Below the pieces are notes generated by a model. The model worked only from the letters and a program-made list of their open reading frames with translations. It was not told the origin of the DNA and did not search any database. A DNA stretch of 64,000 nt from Aphanomyces cochlioides (Eukaryota > Oomycota > Saprolegniomycetes > Saprolegniales > Verrucalvaceae), in assembly GCA_019828595.1 (NCBI GenBank), contig JAHQRK010000014.1, positions 1,364,001 to 1,428,000 on the forward strand, read 5' to 3'. The number at the start of each line of letters is the position of its first letter. Position 1 is the stretch's first letter. Below, piece by piece: positions 11,703 to 23,742 of this stretch. The translations under genes and the position numbers were made by a program.

Positions 11703-12262
11703 GGGCGGGTCTGGATGCCACCAAAAATGGCGTAAAAATGCCAAAAAATGCCATAATTCGAAATATGCCATAATTTTCAATTTTGACTGTCTGGATGCCA
11801 CCTTTTCAAAGAATTTTTTGTTACAATTTTCTGGAGTTTTGGCCAAATTATGCCATAAAAGAAATGGACCAAATTGGTCTATTTTATTTATGACATATTT
11901 TCGTCATGAACGCACAAGCGTGAGATTCAGCTTGTCATCTCTACAAAAATACACGCACACACTATATATTATCGCTGTTGCATGTTCTAACACTCTTAAG
12001 AAGCGTTGTGATCGAGCCTTGCTCATCTCTGGCTCATTTCAAAGTTTCCGGCAGGAAGTGACAGACACAGCAGTTTGACAACAATCGTCTGTACCGGTAA
12101 TGTTGAAGTTTCTTGTCGGCCACAAGTTGTGGCTTCCAGACAAATAACAAATTCTTCAACTATTCCATGTTAAATTGTGAATTTGGAACTTTGGAAAAAT
12201 TTTGCAAAATGTCATTTCAGTTTTATGGAATAAAAAAAATTGATGGGCATCCAGACCAGCTC
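11703..12262. mobile_element. Harbinger-type MITE, complete copy (560 bp)
   Basis: The ends are inverted repeats: gggcgggtctggatgcc on the left and, reversed, gagctggtctggatgcc on the right (15 of 17 match). TTA flanks both sides (11700-11702 and 12263-12265), the classic PIF/Harbinger target duplication. The gtctggatgccacc motif recurs internally at about 11789-11802. No transposase is encoded, so mobility would depend on an autonomous relative. Confidence 0.8.
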
Positions 12263-13144
12263 TTAATTGGATAAAATATTGTGAATTCCGTCAAAATTTG
12301 CCAATTTCAGGCGATATGTCCAATCGCCTGGAAATCGTCCGGACAACATGATTGGCTAAAAATAATTTTTACTATCAATTGATTGGCTGAAAACTGGCCT
12401 AAGTTTGTGAGAGAAAAGCTGCAAATCTCACGTCATCTCTATGACTCTGAACAACCTTACAGAGCGACCCCACCTCGAAGAGAATTCCAGGTTATTAAGC
12501 GCTCCTCACGTTAAGCATAAATCGAGTAGAGAGGCCTCTGGCCTCGCCAGTGCAGCGACGAAGCTTCGTCGATTTCGTGTACCATCCCAATCAAGACTTC
12601 AACCAAAGGTCAAAATAACCATCTAAAGTTGATATTAGTATTATATTTTGGAGGTCCGGCGATTTGCCGGCGGTTGATTCAACTAATCGCCGGAAGAAAT
12701 TTTGAGTAGAACACACAATATTGTGCTTCGAGAAGAAAATCCATTTTGACGCAAAAATCGCGCAATACAAACTTCAAGTGAAATGAAACTGAACGCTTCG
12801 AACATGTTTTTAAAACATTCAAAACGCTTGAAATTACACTATATAATGTTCATTAGCTCGAGCTTTGAGATAAAATGCTTACGAAAAACTTAAATAGTGT
12901 TAGAGCCAAAGAAATGAAACAGTTTCGAAACATGTTAAAATTCCAGTTTTGCCCTCAAACGACAATATTCTACCAGAGAACTTCCGCAAGCCAAAGATCT
13001 TTGACGATTCAGATTCAGATAGAGATAGACGTGGTTTAGGGGAATTTTTCTCTCTATCTCAATTCCAAGAGGGGTAGGTTTCAGACAAGGCGAATCTGAA
13101 TTCCGTGAGTGGTTTCAGATATTCTCAGAGGAGGCGGCTGCCCA

Positions 13145-14284
13145 ATGGTATTCAAAGGACCAAAGCTGACAGGAGATCAAGCAATCGAGATTCTTGCTGC
13201 TGCATGGACTCTTTCGCGGCGGAAGAAGAAGCGTTTCATAGAAATAATGCGCATTTTGATGGCGGCGCATTGCTTCCGGCTACGAGAGGCGCAGCCAAAT
13301 GTGGACAAGTCCAATGTCTTTGACGACTTGACAGATCACGCAGTTACAGTAGCTCGATATCGCTTTTCAATACCACAACTACGCGAGCTTGCTCAAAAGC
13401 TTGGCCTTCCCGAAGGTGCCGTAAAAACAAAGGAACGGGATCATGTATCTCGCTTGGAGGTATTGGCGCTCGTCTGTGGGTGTCTCTCTGAAGCATGCAA
13501 GCTATTTACGATTTCTTGTTAGTTCGGGCGCTCAACAGCCGCCTGCAGCCGGATCATCAAGGTCACCGTGGCATTATTATATCAAAACCACCAGCACCTT
13601 CTCTATTTTAACCATGAGATAGTGCGCGCAAGAATCACAAGATATTGTCAAGTCATCCATCTCGAAGGTGCCCCATTGCGCTGTTGCTTGGGATTTATTG
13701 ATGGAACTCGACAATATGTAGCACGTCCGAGTGTACGTGGAACTATGACAAAAGCTCACAAGAATCTACAGGAATCCTTGTTCAATGGACATCCGTGTCG
13801 GCACTGTTTTAATTGGCAAAGTGTTCAGGCTCTCGATGGCATCATTGTAAGTCTCTATGGTCCCATAGAGGGACGAAGACATGACTCCACTGTCCTCAAG
13901 TTCAGCGGCTTGCTTGATTTGATGGAGAAAGACACCAGCGGCATGTTCTGTGGAAGACTTCTCTATGGTGATCCAGCTTATGGATCCAGTACTTTCATCA
14001 CGTCAGCATCAATTTACCCACATCCCAAGTGCATTCAGTTCAATCGACAAATGAGCTCAGTTCGTGAGAGCGTTGAATGGGGATTTGGTCGTATTAAGAC
14101 GCTTTGGGAATACATGAATTGGGACAAAAAGCAGCATGTTCGTCAGGCTCCAGTTGGACTAAACTTCTTTGAAGCCGTGCTCTTAACCAGTTGCCACACT
14201 TGCTTACAACCTCTTGGCAATCAAATATCTATGTATTTTGATTTACAACTACCTACCCTTGACCATTATCTAAACCTCCAGTAG
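13145..14284 (+). pseudogene. Harbinger DDE transposase, copy 2, two premature stops
   Basis: The protein is the same as at 1341-2507, including the internal TAG (here 13520-13522) before FGRS. It has the same D, D, E catalytic positions and the usual R after VEWGFG. A CAG to TAG change at 14282-14284 ends it nine residues earlier than copy 1. The shared TAG shows that the defect predates the duplication. Confidence 0.75.
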
Positions 14285-14305
14285 ACTACAAAGTGTTTCG
14301 CTGAT

Positions 14306-15285
14306 GATTAAGAATCTTTAGAACAAAATATTGCATCATCTTGTCTCTCTCTCGATCGGCTTGCATTCGTCTATCCTCCATTGCAAGCTCATGCACGCGC
14401 CGACGTGCTGCGTGGCCAGCTTCATATTCTCGTTGCCGTTCAGCTTCATCCCGTTCGTACACTCGTTACAATTCTGCTTCCACCCGCTTGAATTCCATTT
14501 TTCGCAGTTCCAATTCATTTTTTCTTCGTTCGCCATCGTCGGTGGTCGCAAGAGCGTTCACCAAAGCGTCCGATATCGCACCAATTCGCTCAGACTTGGA
14601 TATCTTTCCACGACGCTTGATAGATTGTTTACTGTGCGCATGCTTTGTATTTGTTGACTATGCTTCAGCCGTTGATGATTCTTCAACATCATCAGAGTCG
14701 ACATCATCATCATCGTTGGCGTCATCGTCGTCGAGTTCGTCCATAGCTAAACGTTTGAGAACCTCCCCCGATTTCAGAAGAGCCATGGCTTTCGCGCTCT
14801 TTTGCAGCTTTTCTTGCTGTACATGTTCATTCCAATCATCGATCTGACTTACTATTTCCTGCAGTAGCATCTCACGTTCATTAAACTCTTCAGTAGTTCC
14901 CGATTGACGCATCAATTTGCACTGGTCGCTTCTAAACTCCTTCACCAGCATGGTGAAACGAGTGCGTAGGGCGGGGCCATTTTTTTACACCAAACAACTT
15001 GTGTTTGGCACAGTGAGCAGCAATGTCATCAAACACTTTCATGATGCCGCGGGATGTTCCAGCAGGAGCTCGCCAAGGGCGGAACGCATTCACCACTTGC
15101 AGTAGAACAACGTCGTCGACCGCTGCAAACTTCTTCCGAATTATTCGACCAGGCTCAGTGGTGGCCAAAGGAGACTCTGCGACGCCGCTGACATCTAAAC
15201 TCGGAGCCTCGGCAGCTTTATCACGAGATGACTCGCTGTTCTCCATGCCTTCGTGTATTTCCATCGTCAAGTCAATCAGTGGCAC
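14306..15285 (-). pseudogene. Harbinger accessory protein (SANT/Myb-like), broken
   Basis: The minus-strand frame from ATG 15285 has an acidic/serine-rich head, then a helix-rich block (KKFAAVDDVVLLQVVNAF) and a KWP..TRF motif typical of trihelix/SANT-like transposon partners. A one-base frame change near 14965 links it to the second part (MLVKEFRSD, from 14951), which ends in an acidic DDDD run. In-frame stops at 14658 and within the charged C-terminal tail interrupt the rest. This protein normally guides the Harbinger transposase to its DNA ends. Confidence 0.6.
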
Positions 15286-15440
15286 TGATTGCGAGACGAT
15301 TCACTGTGAATCTGAACTCAAATGTGCCGAACATGTGTGAAAGTTGATTTTTGCAGTTCGTTTTAGTTCAGATTCACATGGTAAAAGTGTCTCAATTTTG
15401 AACTGAATCATAACTCAAGAGGTTTGCGAAAGTTCTCTAT

Positions 15441-15828
15441 TGTCAAATCGATTCAAACTTGGCTGTCGAATGGAATAGACTTGGGAAATCGATTTGAAAT
15501 TTGACTAGCCAATCAGATTGCACACATATTAATTTTCAGCCAATCATATGCCTTTAGGTATGCCTATACTCAAGTGCCCGCCTTGACGTTGACAGAACAA
15601 TCGCAACAACAATGCTTCCTTGCGCAGAAGCTGCGCATCCCCAATGTGGCTGATGGCTCTAGGAGTAGATCTTTGAATGATATTTTGTGCGTTCTACTTG
15701 AAATTTTCCCGATTACAGTGGAAAATCGACCGAGCAATCGACAGACCTCTATAAAATAATATTCAAGTATTTGTTTTAGAAGTTTCGCAAAATTTGAAGA
15801 CCACCGAAGACAGAGCAAGCTAGAGAGC
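15441..15828. other. Spacer, no gene seen
   Basis: Sequence between Harbinger copy 2 and the next small frame. It contains fragments such as gaagtttcgcaaaatttg (about 15780) that resemble the Harbinger terminal motif. Confidence 0.35.
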
Positions 15829-16110
15829 ATGGAAGACAAGAGCAAGAAAGAAAGCATCGACAACCTCGTTGTGGCGATACACCCACAGCAGCAAGAGCAG
15901 ATCAGCTGCTCGCCATCAACCAGACGTGCTCGAACTCCCGTCAGACACTTGTCCCCACAGCAATACAGTTTTCCTCCTGATTTACCGACAAGACATAACT
16001 TCACTCACACCATCCAAATAGGTACTCCAGCAGTGATAACCCCCGCCAGTCCATGTACCAACCACTATGAGCCCGAAGAGCTTTTGGCAGTTAGCATGAT
16101 AAACTCTTAA
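15829..16110 (+). CDS. Small unrecognised ORF
   Basis: A 93-residue frame starts with ATG after an A-rich leader. It is rich in Q, S, P and T, low in complexity, and has no recognised domain. It lies between two Harbinger elements and may be a transposon by-product. Confidence 0.25.
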   Translation: MEDKSKKESIDNLVVAIHPQQQEQISCSPSTRRARTPVRHLSPQQYSFPPDLPTRHNFTHTIQIGTPAVITPASPCTNHYEPEELLAVSMINS

Positions 16111-16367
16111 ATTCGATAAAATTGTTAATTCCAAATATTCATTTTAAGATGTATATAATTTGATGGGGTCCTTACTGGTAGAGCAGACTGTATTTTCTTT
16201 TGACCAATGAGAATGCAGCGTCGATTCTTCGAACGGTTTGGATATCTCTCGAAAATCGACCGAATCCGGCAAATTTGGCCGGAATTGACAGTTGAAGAGA
16301 AGAAGACATTCAAAACCGATTCGGCAAATCGACTGGAAAGTCCAAATTTGTGCCAAATTCACAATAG

Positions 16368-17430
16368 AGAGGTTTCGCAAATTCGAATTGTCATGAAATT
16401 TGTCATGGCAAATTTTGGCAGCTATTTTTTCATGGCACTCTGTAAATCAGTTTCGCATTCTATGAATATCATGAAAAATATCATCAATTAAACTTAGCCA
16501 TGGACGAAGCAACTGCTCTAGCCTCGCTGTTGAACATGTCGAAGATGTTTTGGTCTATGCGCTTCTTGAACGATCGATTCGAGAGCGAGTTGTCATAGCT
16601 TCGTTTGTCGCTCTTTTTCGATTTACAAAAGGCCAGGTGCGCTCCCTGGTATCACATTTTGGTTTGAGTTCAACCATAATCCTTCCATGCCGAACTCGTT
16701 TGACTGATATAGAGGCAACATTGACCATGTTACGACGCCTAAGCTATCCAAATCGGCGGATTGATATTGCTCTGATATTTGGTCCGTCTAAACCTACACT
16801 TTGTCGCATCTTTATGTACATGGTTATGAGTCTATCGAGCAAGTACAGGAACAAGATTACTGTTGATAGTAAGACTAATGTCTCCAATATACAACAGTCC
16901 ATCTTGGCAATATCAAACAAGTCAAAAATCAATGCGTGGGATTCATTGACGGCACTGTACGACCATTTTCAAGACCCACCAAATTTCAGCGTCAAGCCTA
17001 CAATGGCCACAAGAGGGTTCATGCTCTATAATTTCAAAGTGTAGTCATAGCCAGCGGTATCATTGTCTCACTTTTTGGTCCCATTGAGGGACGGCGTCAT
17101 GATGTTGCCTTGCTTCGTGAGAGCGGTCTGGTGCCAAAATGTCTACATTGAACGTGAATTGCTGCTTGTACGGAGATCCTGCTTACCCTTTGTTGCCTTG
17201 GTTAATTGGCCCATTCAAGTCTGCAAGTCAGACGCAGCGAGAACAAGAATTCAATCGACGAATGAGCCGTGTACGAGTGGCTGTGGAATGGTGCTTCGGC
17301 GACATATTGCGACACTGGGCATTTCTCGACTACAAGAAGAATATGAAAGTACCCAGGTATTTGCATCTCCTGTAGGACGTCTTTACCTGGAGAAAAATGT
17401 TTTTGCACACAGAAAATCAGGAGTTACAGT
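16368..17430 (+). mobile_element. Third, diverged Harbinger element (partial)
   Basis: The left side carries gagaggtttcgcaaattcg at 16369-16387, the inverse of the motif beside the accessory genes. It therefore looks like a Harbinger left terminus preceded by ta. A decayed transposase follows. The right end was not found. Confidence 0.5.
16501..17420 (+). pseudogene. Diverged Harbinger transposase, multiple frameshifts
   Basis: Reading across frames gives the whole family order: a start at ATG 16501, a helical block with LRRLSYPNRRIDIALIFG near 16740, FIDGT (first Asp) near 16943, GPIEGRRHDV near 17083, YGDPAYPLLPWL (second Asp) near 17170, and RVAVEWCFGDILRHW (Glu) near 17275. At least two or three frame changes separate these blocks. 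It belongs to a different subfamily from the 1.3-kb and 13-kb copies. Confidence 0.65.
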
Positions 17431-19002
17431 CTATTTTTCTGGAATCACAGGTGGTTTTGAAGGAAATGTACCATGTTACATGAACATCTGTCGAGACAGT
17501 GCGATTTTCATGACAAGGTGTATTTTCGTGTGTGGGGAATCCCTATCAGTAGAGCAAATTCACCCTGGGACTGTCCACCACATGAAATCGTCCAGATGTC
17601 CAAGGAAAGGGTTAAAGGAGTAAAAATGTACGACTGTCACCACACCCGCAGCCAGCCGAATCGTCCCGGCACATGAGCTCATTCCGCTGTTAATGTGGGC
17701 GTCAAAGCGAATGGCCGCAAATTTTTCCTCGCTTTAATAACATAGGAATTATAACCAAAACAATTTTATATTTATTATTTATTTATTGTCATTAAAACGA
17801 GGGAGCAAAAACATTAGATTGTATTAAAGTAAGGTTTTTGTTTTCTGCTGAGGAGTTCCTGATTTCCATTCATTTTTCATACAACACAGAAAAGATCGGA
17901 AGTCCCCGTACCGGATATGGCATAGTTCCAAACGTACATGCATCATGTGCGTCCACCCGGGCGATCGACGTCTTTCTTGGTTGACCGCCCAGGTGGACAC
18001 ACTTCTAGTTGTAAAAGGGATCGGTGCACTGCACAGTGCGGCTCTCGTAAAGGAGACAACCCGAAATCAATTATAATTATGTTACATTGAAGTGGAATCT
18101 TCGTCCGGATGACCAACTTGACATAGGCACAAACTCCTGACTTATGTTTGGAAGTGCAAGCACAAGTCAGACACCCAACAGACTGCTGCACAGGTAAAAT
18201 GGCATCGACGAGTCAACTGAGATGAAAACTCACTAAAGATACAAGTCTGATAGCGATTGCGTATGGGACTAGTCATTGTTTTGGTTGCGATTGAGTCGTA
18301 AGATGCTACACAAGAAGAAGGAATCATTGGAATTTGAAAGAAAAGTATGGAGTGTGCCGCTGCTACAACATACTTGATAACTATCATGAACCGAATACTG
18401 TATTGCCGCGACAAATACAGCAAACGCTATGGACAACAGTAGACACGATAGAAGCACTCGAAAGGTAGCCTAAACTGTATGTTTTCATGCCGGGACAAAT
18501 ACAGCAATAGTGATGCACAACAATGTACATGATAGACGCGAGAGCTTATAAATAGTTATCACTGGCATGTCCTCGATATAACATTGAAAGAAAGGGAACA
18601 GACGCATCGCAGGTTTCATTTTAACACCGAATGCCATTGGGTCTTCCTTGACATAGAAATGCATGGTATAAGACAGACTGGTCATGGAGGTGATTTGATT
18701 CCTGTTGATCACTTGGAGACACCATACCAATGCAAAGCGTTTTGCAAATATGTGCATGAACCAAGACGTACTGTCTACTCGATCGCGACGAGCTATCAAC
18801 TATGACAAAATTCTCAACACAACTATGGCCATAACTGCAACGAACACGTTAGCCACGTATCCTGTCCAGCTGAATAACACTAGTCATGAACTATTCAGAA
18901 CCAACGCTACATTATGCTAGCTACGATGTGCCGCATGCGCAACCTTTGTGATATTTGCGAGCAGTCGGAAGGTTGATTCCTAGACTGTAAACGTTGGTAT
19001 GA
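17431..19002. other. No intact gene; short tandem repeat near 18405-18550
   Basis: About 1.6 kb without a supported frame. The phrase gacaaatacagcaa and its flanks (acgatagaagc / atgatagacgc) occur twice about 85 bp apart at 18408-18550. An imperfect hairpin (gtccacccgggcg / cgcccaggtggac) lies at about 17950-17995. Confidence 0.4.
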
Positions 19003-19638
19003 GCAGAAACAGGAACGATAAGTGAAGACTATCACGGCATGTTTGACCACGACTACTATGTCAAGTGGCTTGGGGGATTGTTGACCGAGTTGAAGACGAT
19101 GGGTGTGTCAAATGCGTGGATAGTTCTGGATAACGCCAAGTATCACAAAGGTCTTTCCAAAAGCATCCCTTCCAGTCGAAACAAGAAGACCACACTACAA
19201 GAAGCGTGCCTCAAGTATGGAGTGGCATTTGACGAGCATGACATGAAGAGCGTATTGAAGCAGAAACTGTCCATGCATGTCAAGAATCATGTGAGTCCTG
19301 TGATCGTTGATATGGCCCAGAAAGAGGGTTTCAAGGTCGTGTACACCCCTCCATACCATTCGGATTTGCAGCCCATTGAGTTGGTGTGGGCTAATGTCAA
19401 ACGCGCAGTTGGGATGACTTACAGGGATTCAAGGTCATTCCCAGAAGTAAAAGTCGCACTTCAAAAGGCGTTTGAAGACCTCAAACCAAGCACAATAAAG
19501 GGTTGTGTCAAAGCCGCCAATACTAAACTGCAGGAGTTATATGATCATTTAGTCCAAGTGGACGATCTTGAAGTCGACGAGGAGTCATCCGCATCGAGCA
19601 GTGGAGACGAAATTAGTGAAACTTATGATTCAAGTTAG
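19003..19638 (+). pseudogene. Tc1/IS630-type DDE transposase, N-terminally truncated
   Basis: The open frame begins just after TGA 19000-19002. It carries the family landmarks TISEDYHGMF, WIVLDNAKYHKG (second catalytic Asp) and TPPYHSDLQPIELVWANVK (catalytic Glu), and ends in an acidic serine-rich tail. The N-terminal DNA-binding half and the first catalytic Asp are missing upstream, so it is a 5'-truncated copy. Its length of about 211 residues compares with 330 or more for complete relatives. Confidence 0.7.
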
Positions 19639-20039
19639 TCTCTTTAAAAGCATAACTGTTAAATTTTATATGACATCTTGAAGTGAGTTTCACAGCTGGT
19701 GCAATAACTCTTAAAGTGAATACCTTGCCAAGTGAATACTTATCCAACTGGTTCACCAGTTGCTGTCGGTCACTGTTAGTCTCTTAGCCTCGCGAAATGC
19801 AAGACCATATTGCGGCATATTGGAAATTGATAAACGTTAGCATGAAAAAGAGATAGTACGATTTTTCTTAGTGACGCATCGTACAGAATTCTGTGTGGTT
19901 TGGAAACAAAACATAGAGAGAACATATAGATTACTAAAGTATGAAGTGATGCGGTGGAACAGTTTCACGCAAAATATTACACATACCTGCTAAACCTTAT
20001 GAGATGTAAATTATTATTTTTAGAAATATATGGATTCGT
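19639..20039. other. No gene seen
   Basis: AT-rich spacer without recognised features. Confidence 0.35.
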
Positions 20040-20215
20040 ACCGGTTTTTAAAGTTAACTTTGATGTACGAACCATATTTTCAATACAGTACACATAACAA
20101 CAAGAGACAGACCGTTAGTTACGTGAAAGATAAGGCTTGATGTACGAACCACAGATCCGATACAGTACACACAATTACACGGACAAGACCATTAGTTTCA
20201 GGTTATATATAGAAC
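20040..20215 (-). repeat. Two-unit repeat, inverse of 4752-4930
   Basis: Contains gatgtacgaacca..gtacacataa and gatgtacgaaccacagat..gtacacacaattacac in tandem. Read in reverse complement these match the two units near 4.8 kb at moderate identity. Confidence 0.55.
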
Positions 20216-20673
20216 TCAATTCACAGCATTCTGTAACTAGGAAAAAGTAGGTTTCTTGGTCCTATGACTCCAACACCTCAACGCGTACGTTCTGCGCTGA
20301 AGCAGCTATCTAAGGCAATGAAGGCCATGACCGACATTGCTTTTTACCGGCGCATTACGTGTATTCAAGAAGCTATATTACATCTGCGCGCGACTTACTG
20401 ATGGACATGAAGAACCTAAACTACATGAGTCGGTTGATTGCGAAGTTTCAGCGTAAGTGTAGCTAACGCAGAATAAATATGTAATGCTGCGCTTTGCGGA
20501 CAAACGTCATTTTTTGGTGAACTAGCATGTCATGCCGTAAGCAGGCTGTAAGGACTACAATGTCGGGGTGTAAGGAGTTGTCAAAGTTGGCCTTTCTGGC
20601 TGCGTGCAGTTGGATAACAGTTACACACGAATATAAGTTACATAATTGCGCTAAGTAAAGCATCTCAAAGTTC

Positions 20674-23266
20674 ATGGACTATCAGGAACTCATACGACTC
20701 CCTACTGATGAGCTCAAAGCTTTTCTGTCGAATCTGCCATCTTTTCGTACACCATGCAGCAATGCGACACCTTGCACAACTCAACATCCAGATGTTTTCA
20801 ATGAAGCATGTTTTGAACCCCACAACATGCAAGTGAAATACACACGTTGCGTGTCGTTGCCATCCCGACTTCAATGGGTACAACGAAGGCCAAGTTGACA
20901 GATGTCAAGTGGGATACCGCATTACGACATGCCCCGCATCTGTAGTATCGTCTGTTGCTGCTCAAGGTGTGCATAGACACCTATGCACACCTTCTAGACG
21001 CTGGCGACCGTTTACCTGTTCGTGCATGTGTAAGTACCTATGGAGAACTCAAATTGTGCTCATATGTTGGTCTAGGTTACAGATGCTATGAAAAACACCA
21101 TTAAAAGTTGGCTAGTGGATAATCCGGCTCGTAAGCCAAAAGACATACAGAAAAACCTGCTACTTTAAACACCTCGTATAGCTAAACACCTGTCAAATTG
21201 AACAAGTTTTTGATCCACGGAGAGATTTTCATTGGTTTTCGCCCTGCTAGATTGAACAAAACCCTCTCATGCTAAACAGTATGGTTTTGACACATGTGCG
21301 TAGTAATAAAGACATCGTGCCTCGTTTTAAGTGCTATAAGGGCGATATAACATACACAAAGCAACACCGAAATGCTATCATGAATGAGCTAGAGCGATTT
21401 GTTCAATGCTGATGTTAAATTGGCTAGCCTAGCACTCGCATTTTGTATTCACATGACGGATTGAGCACAGATGTGCTTGTGTCCGTTGTGATGTTGTTGT
21501 GGCATATGGTATGATGTTGACTAGAACTGTCTATGGTAATACAAAATCCTTGATTATCCTATAGCTGAACGCCTTTCAATTTTGAACAAAGATCCCACTC
21601 CACCGCGACTTGTTCATTCTAAGAGGTTTTACTGTATTCATCAAGCTTGAGGCAGCCCATGCGAGAAGTGAATTCGGACAAATTCCAATGCCATCGCCGA
21701 AACAAGTTCAGGATGCGATCAAGTATAGACGAGCTCAGGACATGAGACACCAAAGCACAGTGGAAGCCACAGAGCAAGAACTCCGTCAAAGATTGCCACG
21801 TCTGGGAATCGTTGATGAGGATGCGCCATTTGTTTTCGGTGTCCCTTTCATCGACGGTCGACCAAAAGTTGGTGACGGTGGAATTTAGGCCTTCAGAGTT
21901 GGTAAGTAATCCATCTTATCCCTTATCCATTCTAACCTCTGTAAAGGTTTCACAACGATCGCAATCTTAAGAAAATATGTGACCATATGCCAGGAAAATC
22001 AAGACTTCAGAGTTCTTAGACATGTCGACACAACTTTCAAGACAAACAAGTCAGGTTACCCCATATTTGTGCTGGGTTACTCAGATAAAAGCGGTCGATT
22101 TCACACCCTTTGCGTGTGCATAACATCCCAAAGACGAAGCGAAGATTTTCACTGGGTTTTACGATCTTTATGTAGTGTGTTTCTTGAAAAGTTGAACCAC
22201 ACGTGGAAGCCCCGGCTCTTTATGGGTGATGCTGATCGAGCGCAATATCGTGGCCTGATGGACGTTGTTGCACCCAACACACCCGAGGTTCAGTACCTTA
22301 TGTGTTTTTTCCATGTTATCAAGAAAAGTTTCGAAAAGAAGAATGGTCTCATATGGTCTGAGTGGAGTACGGTGTCGTTCGACATCTACTTGATGCATAT
22401 GTCAAGCTCCTATGAAGATCTGGTGGACAAAATGTCTCGCGTGTACGAAGATTGGAGCTCAAGTCGCGCTCTGAGAAAATTTCGCAAGTATTTCTACGAC
22501 ATATGGCTTCCCTATCAAGCGCGGTGGTCGAGTCGAAATGATTTCCGTTTTTGGCAGTGGCAGATTTACCACAGCGACAGTGCATTGACAAATAATCCCA
22601 ACGAACATTTCAACGCTGAGCTGAAAAGAGTAAGATGTCGACAAGGTGTAGACTCTGACAGGTGTTCTGTAGTTTGTGAACAATCAAAAACTTCATATAC
22701 CACATCTGATTCAAGAAATTTGCCATCTGCTGGGAAAGGAATCAAGAGCTCGAGCTCCATGGGCAAGTGAAGCGACTGTGAGTGGCAGACTCAGGCGCCA
22801 CTATCGAAAAATGCAAACAAAACATCTATTACAAGTCTCGGCCATGGTCTCGGAAAATCCAATGACTTGGAGAGTACGTCAGCTAACTTCCCAAAATTTT
22901 CCACCAGATGGAGAACGTTTGGAATTTACAGCCGGCCGCAATCTTGACATCAGTCCAAGAAACCATATCAGTAGGAACTTGCGACGCCATGAACTTTACA
23001 TGCAACCAGCAACGGGGTGGGATATCGTCGAAGTAGATGGCCATGTACGTTGCAGCTGTCTAGTGTGGGTGCGGAATCGCATTTGTGTGCATTCCATTGC
23101 CGTATGCTGTCGCATAGGCCAGATACCACCTGGAATGGAGGGTGCTCCAAGAAAATTGCAAAGCAGATCACATCGCCCAAGACCACGGGACAATGGCAAC
23201 GATGAATTTCTTGACTGCAACTTGCGTGGACGTCCTAGAATCAATCAAGGTGCAATGCATGCATAG
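20674..23266 (+). pseudogene. MULE transposase with SWIM zinc finger, broken (copy B)
   Basis: Starts at ATG 20674 (MDYQELIRLPTDELKAFL), parallel to copy A. The catalytic block from 21979 has HVDTTFKTN and MGDADRAQYRGL with the Asp residues, CFFHVIKK, and NNPNEHFNAEL. An intron of about 47 nt (21902-21948) and another near 22630-22674 (ends ctgtag) are plausible. The SWIM finger (CSCLVWVRNRICVHS) is intact near 23050-23095. Damage comprises a frame change near 20860, the MITE at 21148-21634 and an in-frame TAG at 21886. The 3' half (22676-23266) remains open for 196 codons. Confidence 0.75.
21148..21634. mobile_element. Pogo/Tigger-like MITE inside MULE B
   Basis: The ends are inverted repeats of the pogo type: left cagaaaaacctgc, right (reversed) cagtaaaacctct. 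TA flanks both sides (21146-21147 and 21635-21636). MULE copy A is uninterrupted here, which proves insertion. A short frame at about 21282-21412 (ITYTKQHRNAIMNEL) may be the relic of the N-terminus of a pogo transposase. Confidence 0.65.
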
Positions 23267-23427
23267 TAGTTGAATTTTTACATGCTTTGTTTAACTAATA
23301 CATTTCTTTCCACATTCACCCTTGTCCAAGTTCATTTCGCAACACACTCTTTCTCAACATTGTAGCTGTGTTGGATGCAGCCTTGCTTTCCCCCAGTACG
23401 CTTGCACTGCTTGTCCCATCTTGTCTG

Positions 23428-23742
23428 ACAATGTACGCTTGCGCTGCATGCTGCAGCCTAACATTGCCTTAGATGTCCATTCCCTGTGATGCAACGCCCT
23501 CGCTTTCCTCCGGTGTCCTTGTTCTGGCATTGCTGGCCCAATGCTGTCCTCTGGTGTCGTTGGTCTGGCCATTCGTGGCCGAATGCCGCATCCCACCTTG
23601 TCTACCGTACTGATTTCTTGCTCGTTCTAACCTAAAATCACTCTAGATTGCTGGCACGAACGATTATAAAGCTTGCGCTGTATGCTGTAGCCTAACATTG
23701 CCTTAGATGTCCATTTCCTGTGATGGAACGCCCTCGCTTCCC
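23428..23742 (+). repeat. Tandem repeat, about 245-bp period, two copies
   Basis: The segment beginning cttgcgctgcatgctgcag and continuing through cctaacattgccttagatg recurs from 23673 with few differences. It sits just 3' of MULE B, as the satellite field sits 3' of MULE A. Confidence 0.65.

Larger units (their letters stand above)
12263..15440 (+). mobile_element. PIF/Harbinger DNA transposon copy 2
   Basis: This is the longer of two near-identical copies. The transposase is on the plus strand, followed by an accessory gene on the minus strand. Near 15423-15441 the motif tttgcgaaagttctcta resembles sequences beside the other accessory genes (gcgcaaagtctctaa at 11632-11646, gcgaaacctctctaa at 26955-26972) and may be the right terminus. 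The left terminus was not identified. Confidence 0.7.
20266..23266 (+). mobile_element. Mutator-like element (MULE), copy B
   Basis: Second copy of the MULE family, in the same orientation as copy A. A short upstream frame (ATG 20266) and an exon-like block with KFQR followed by a gtaagtg donor at about 20455 precede the main gene. A pogo-type MITE interrupts it at 21148-21634. Confidence 0.7.
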
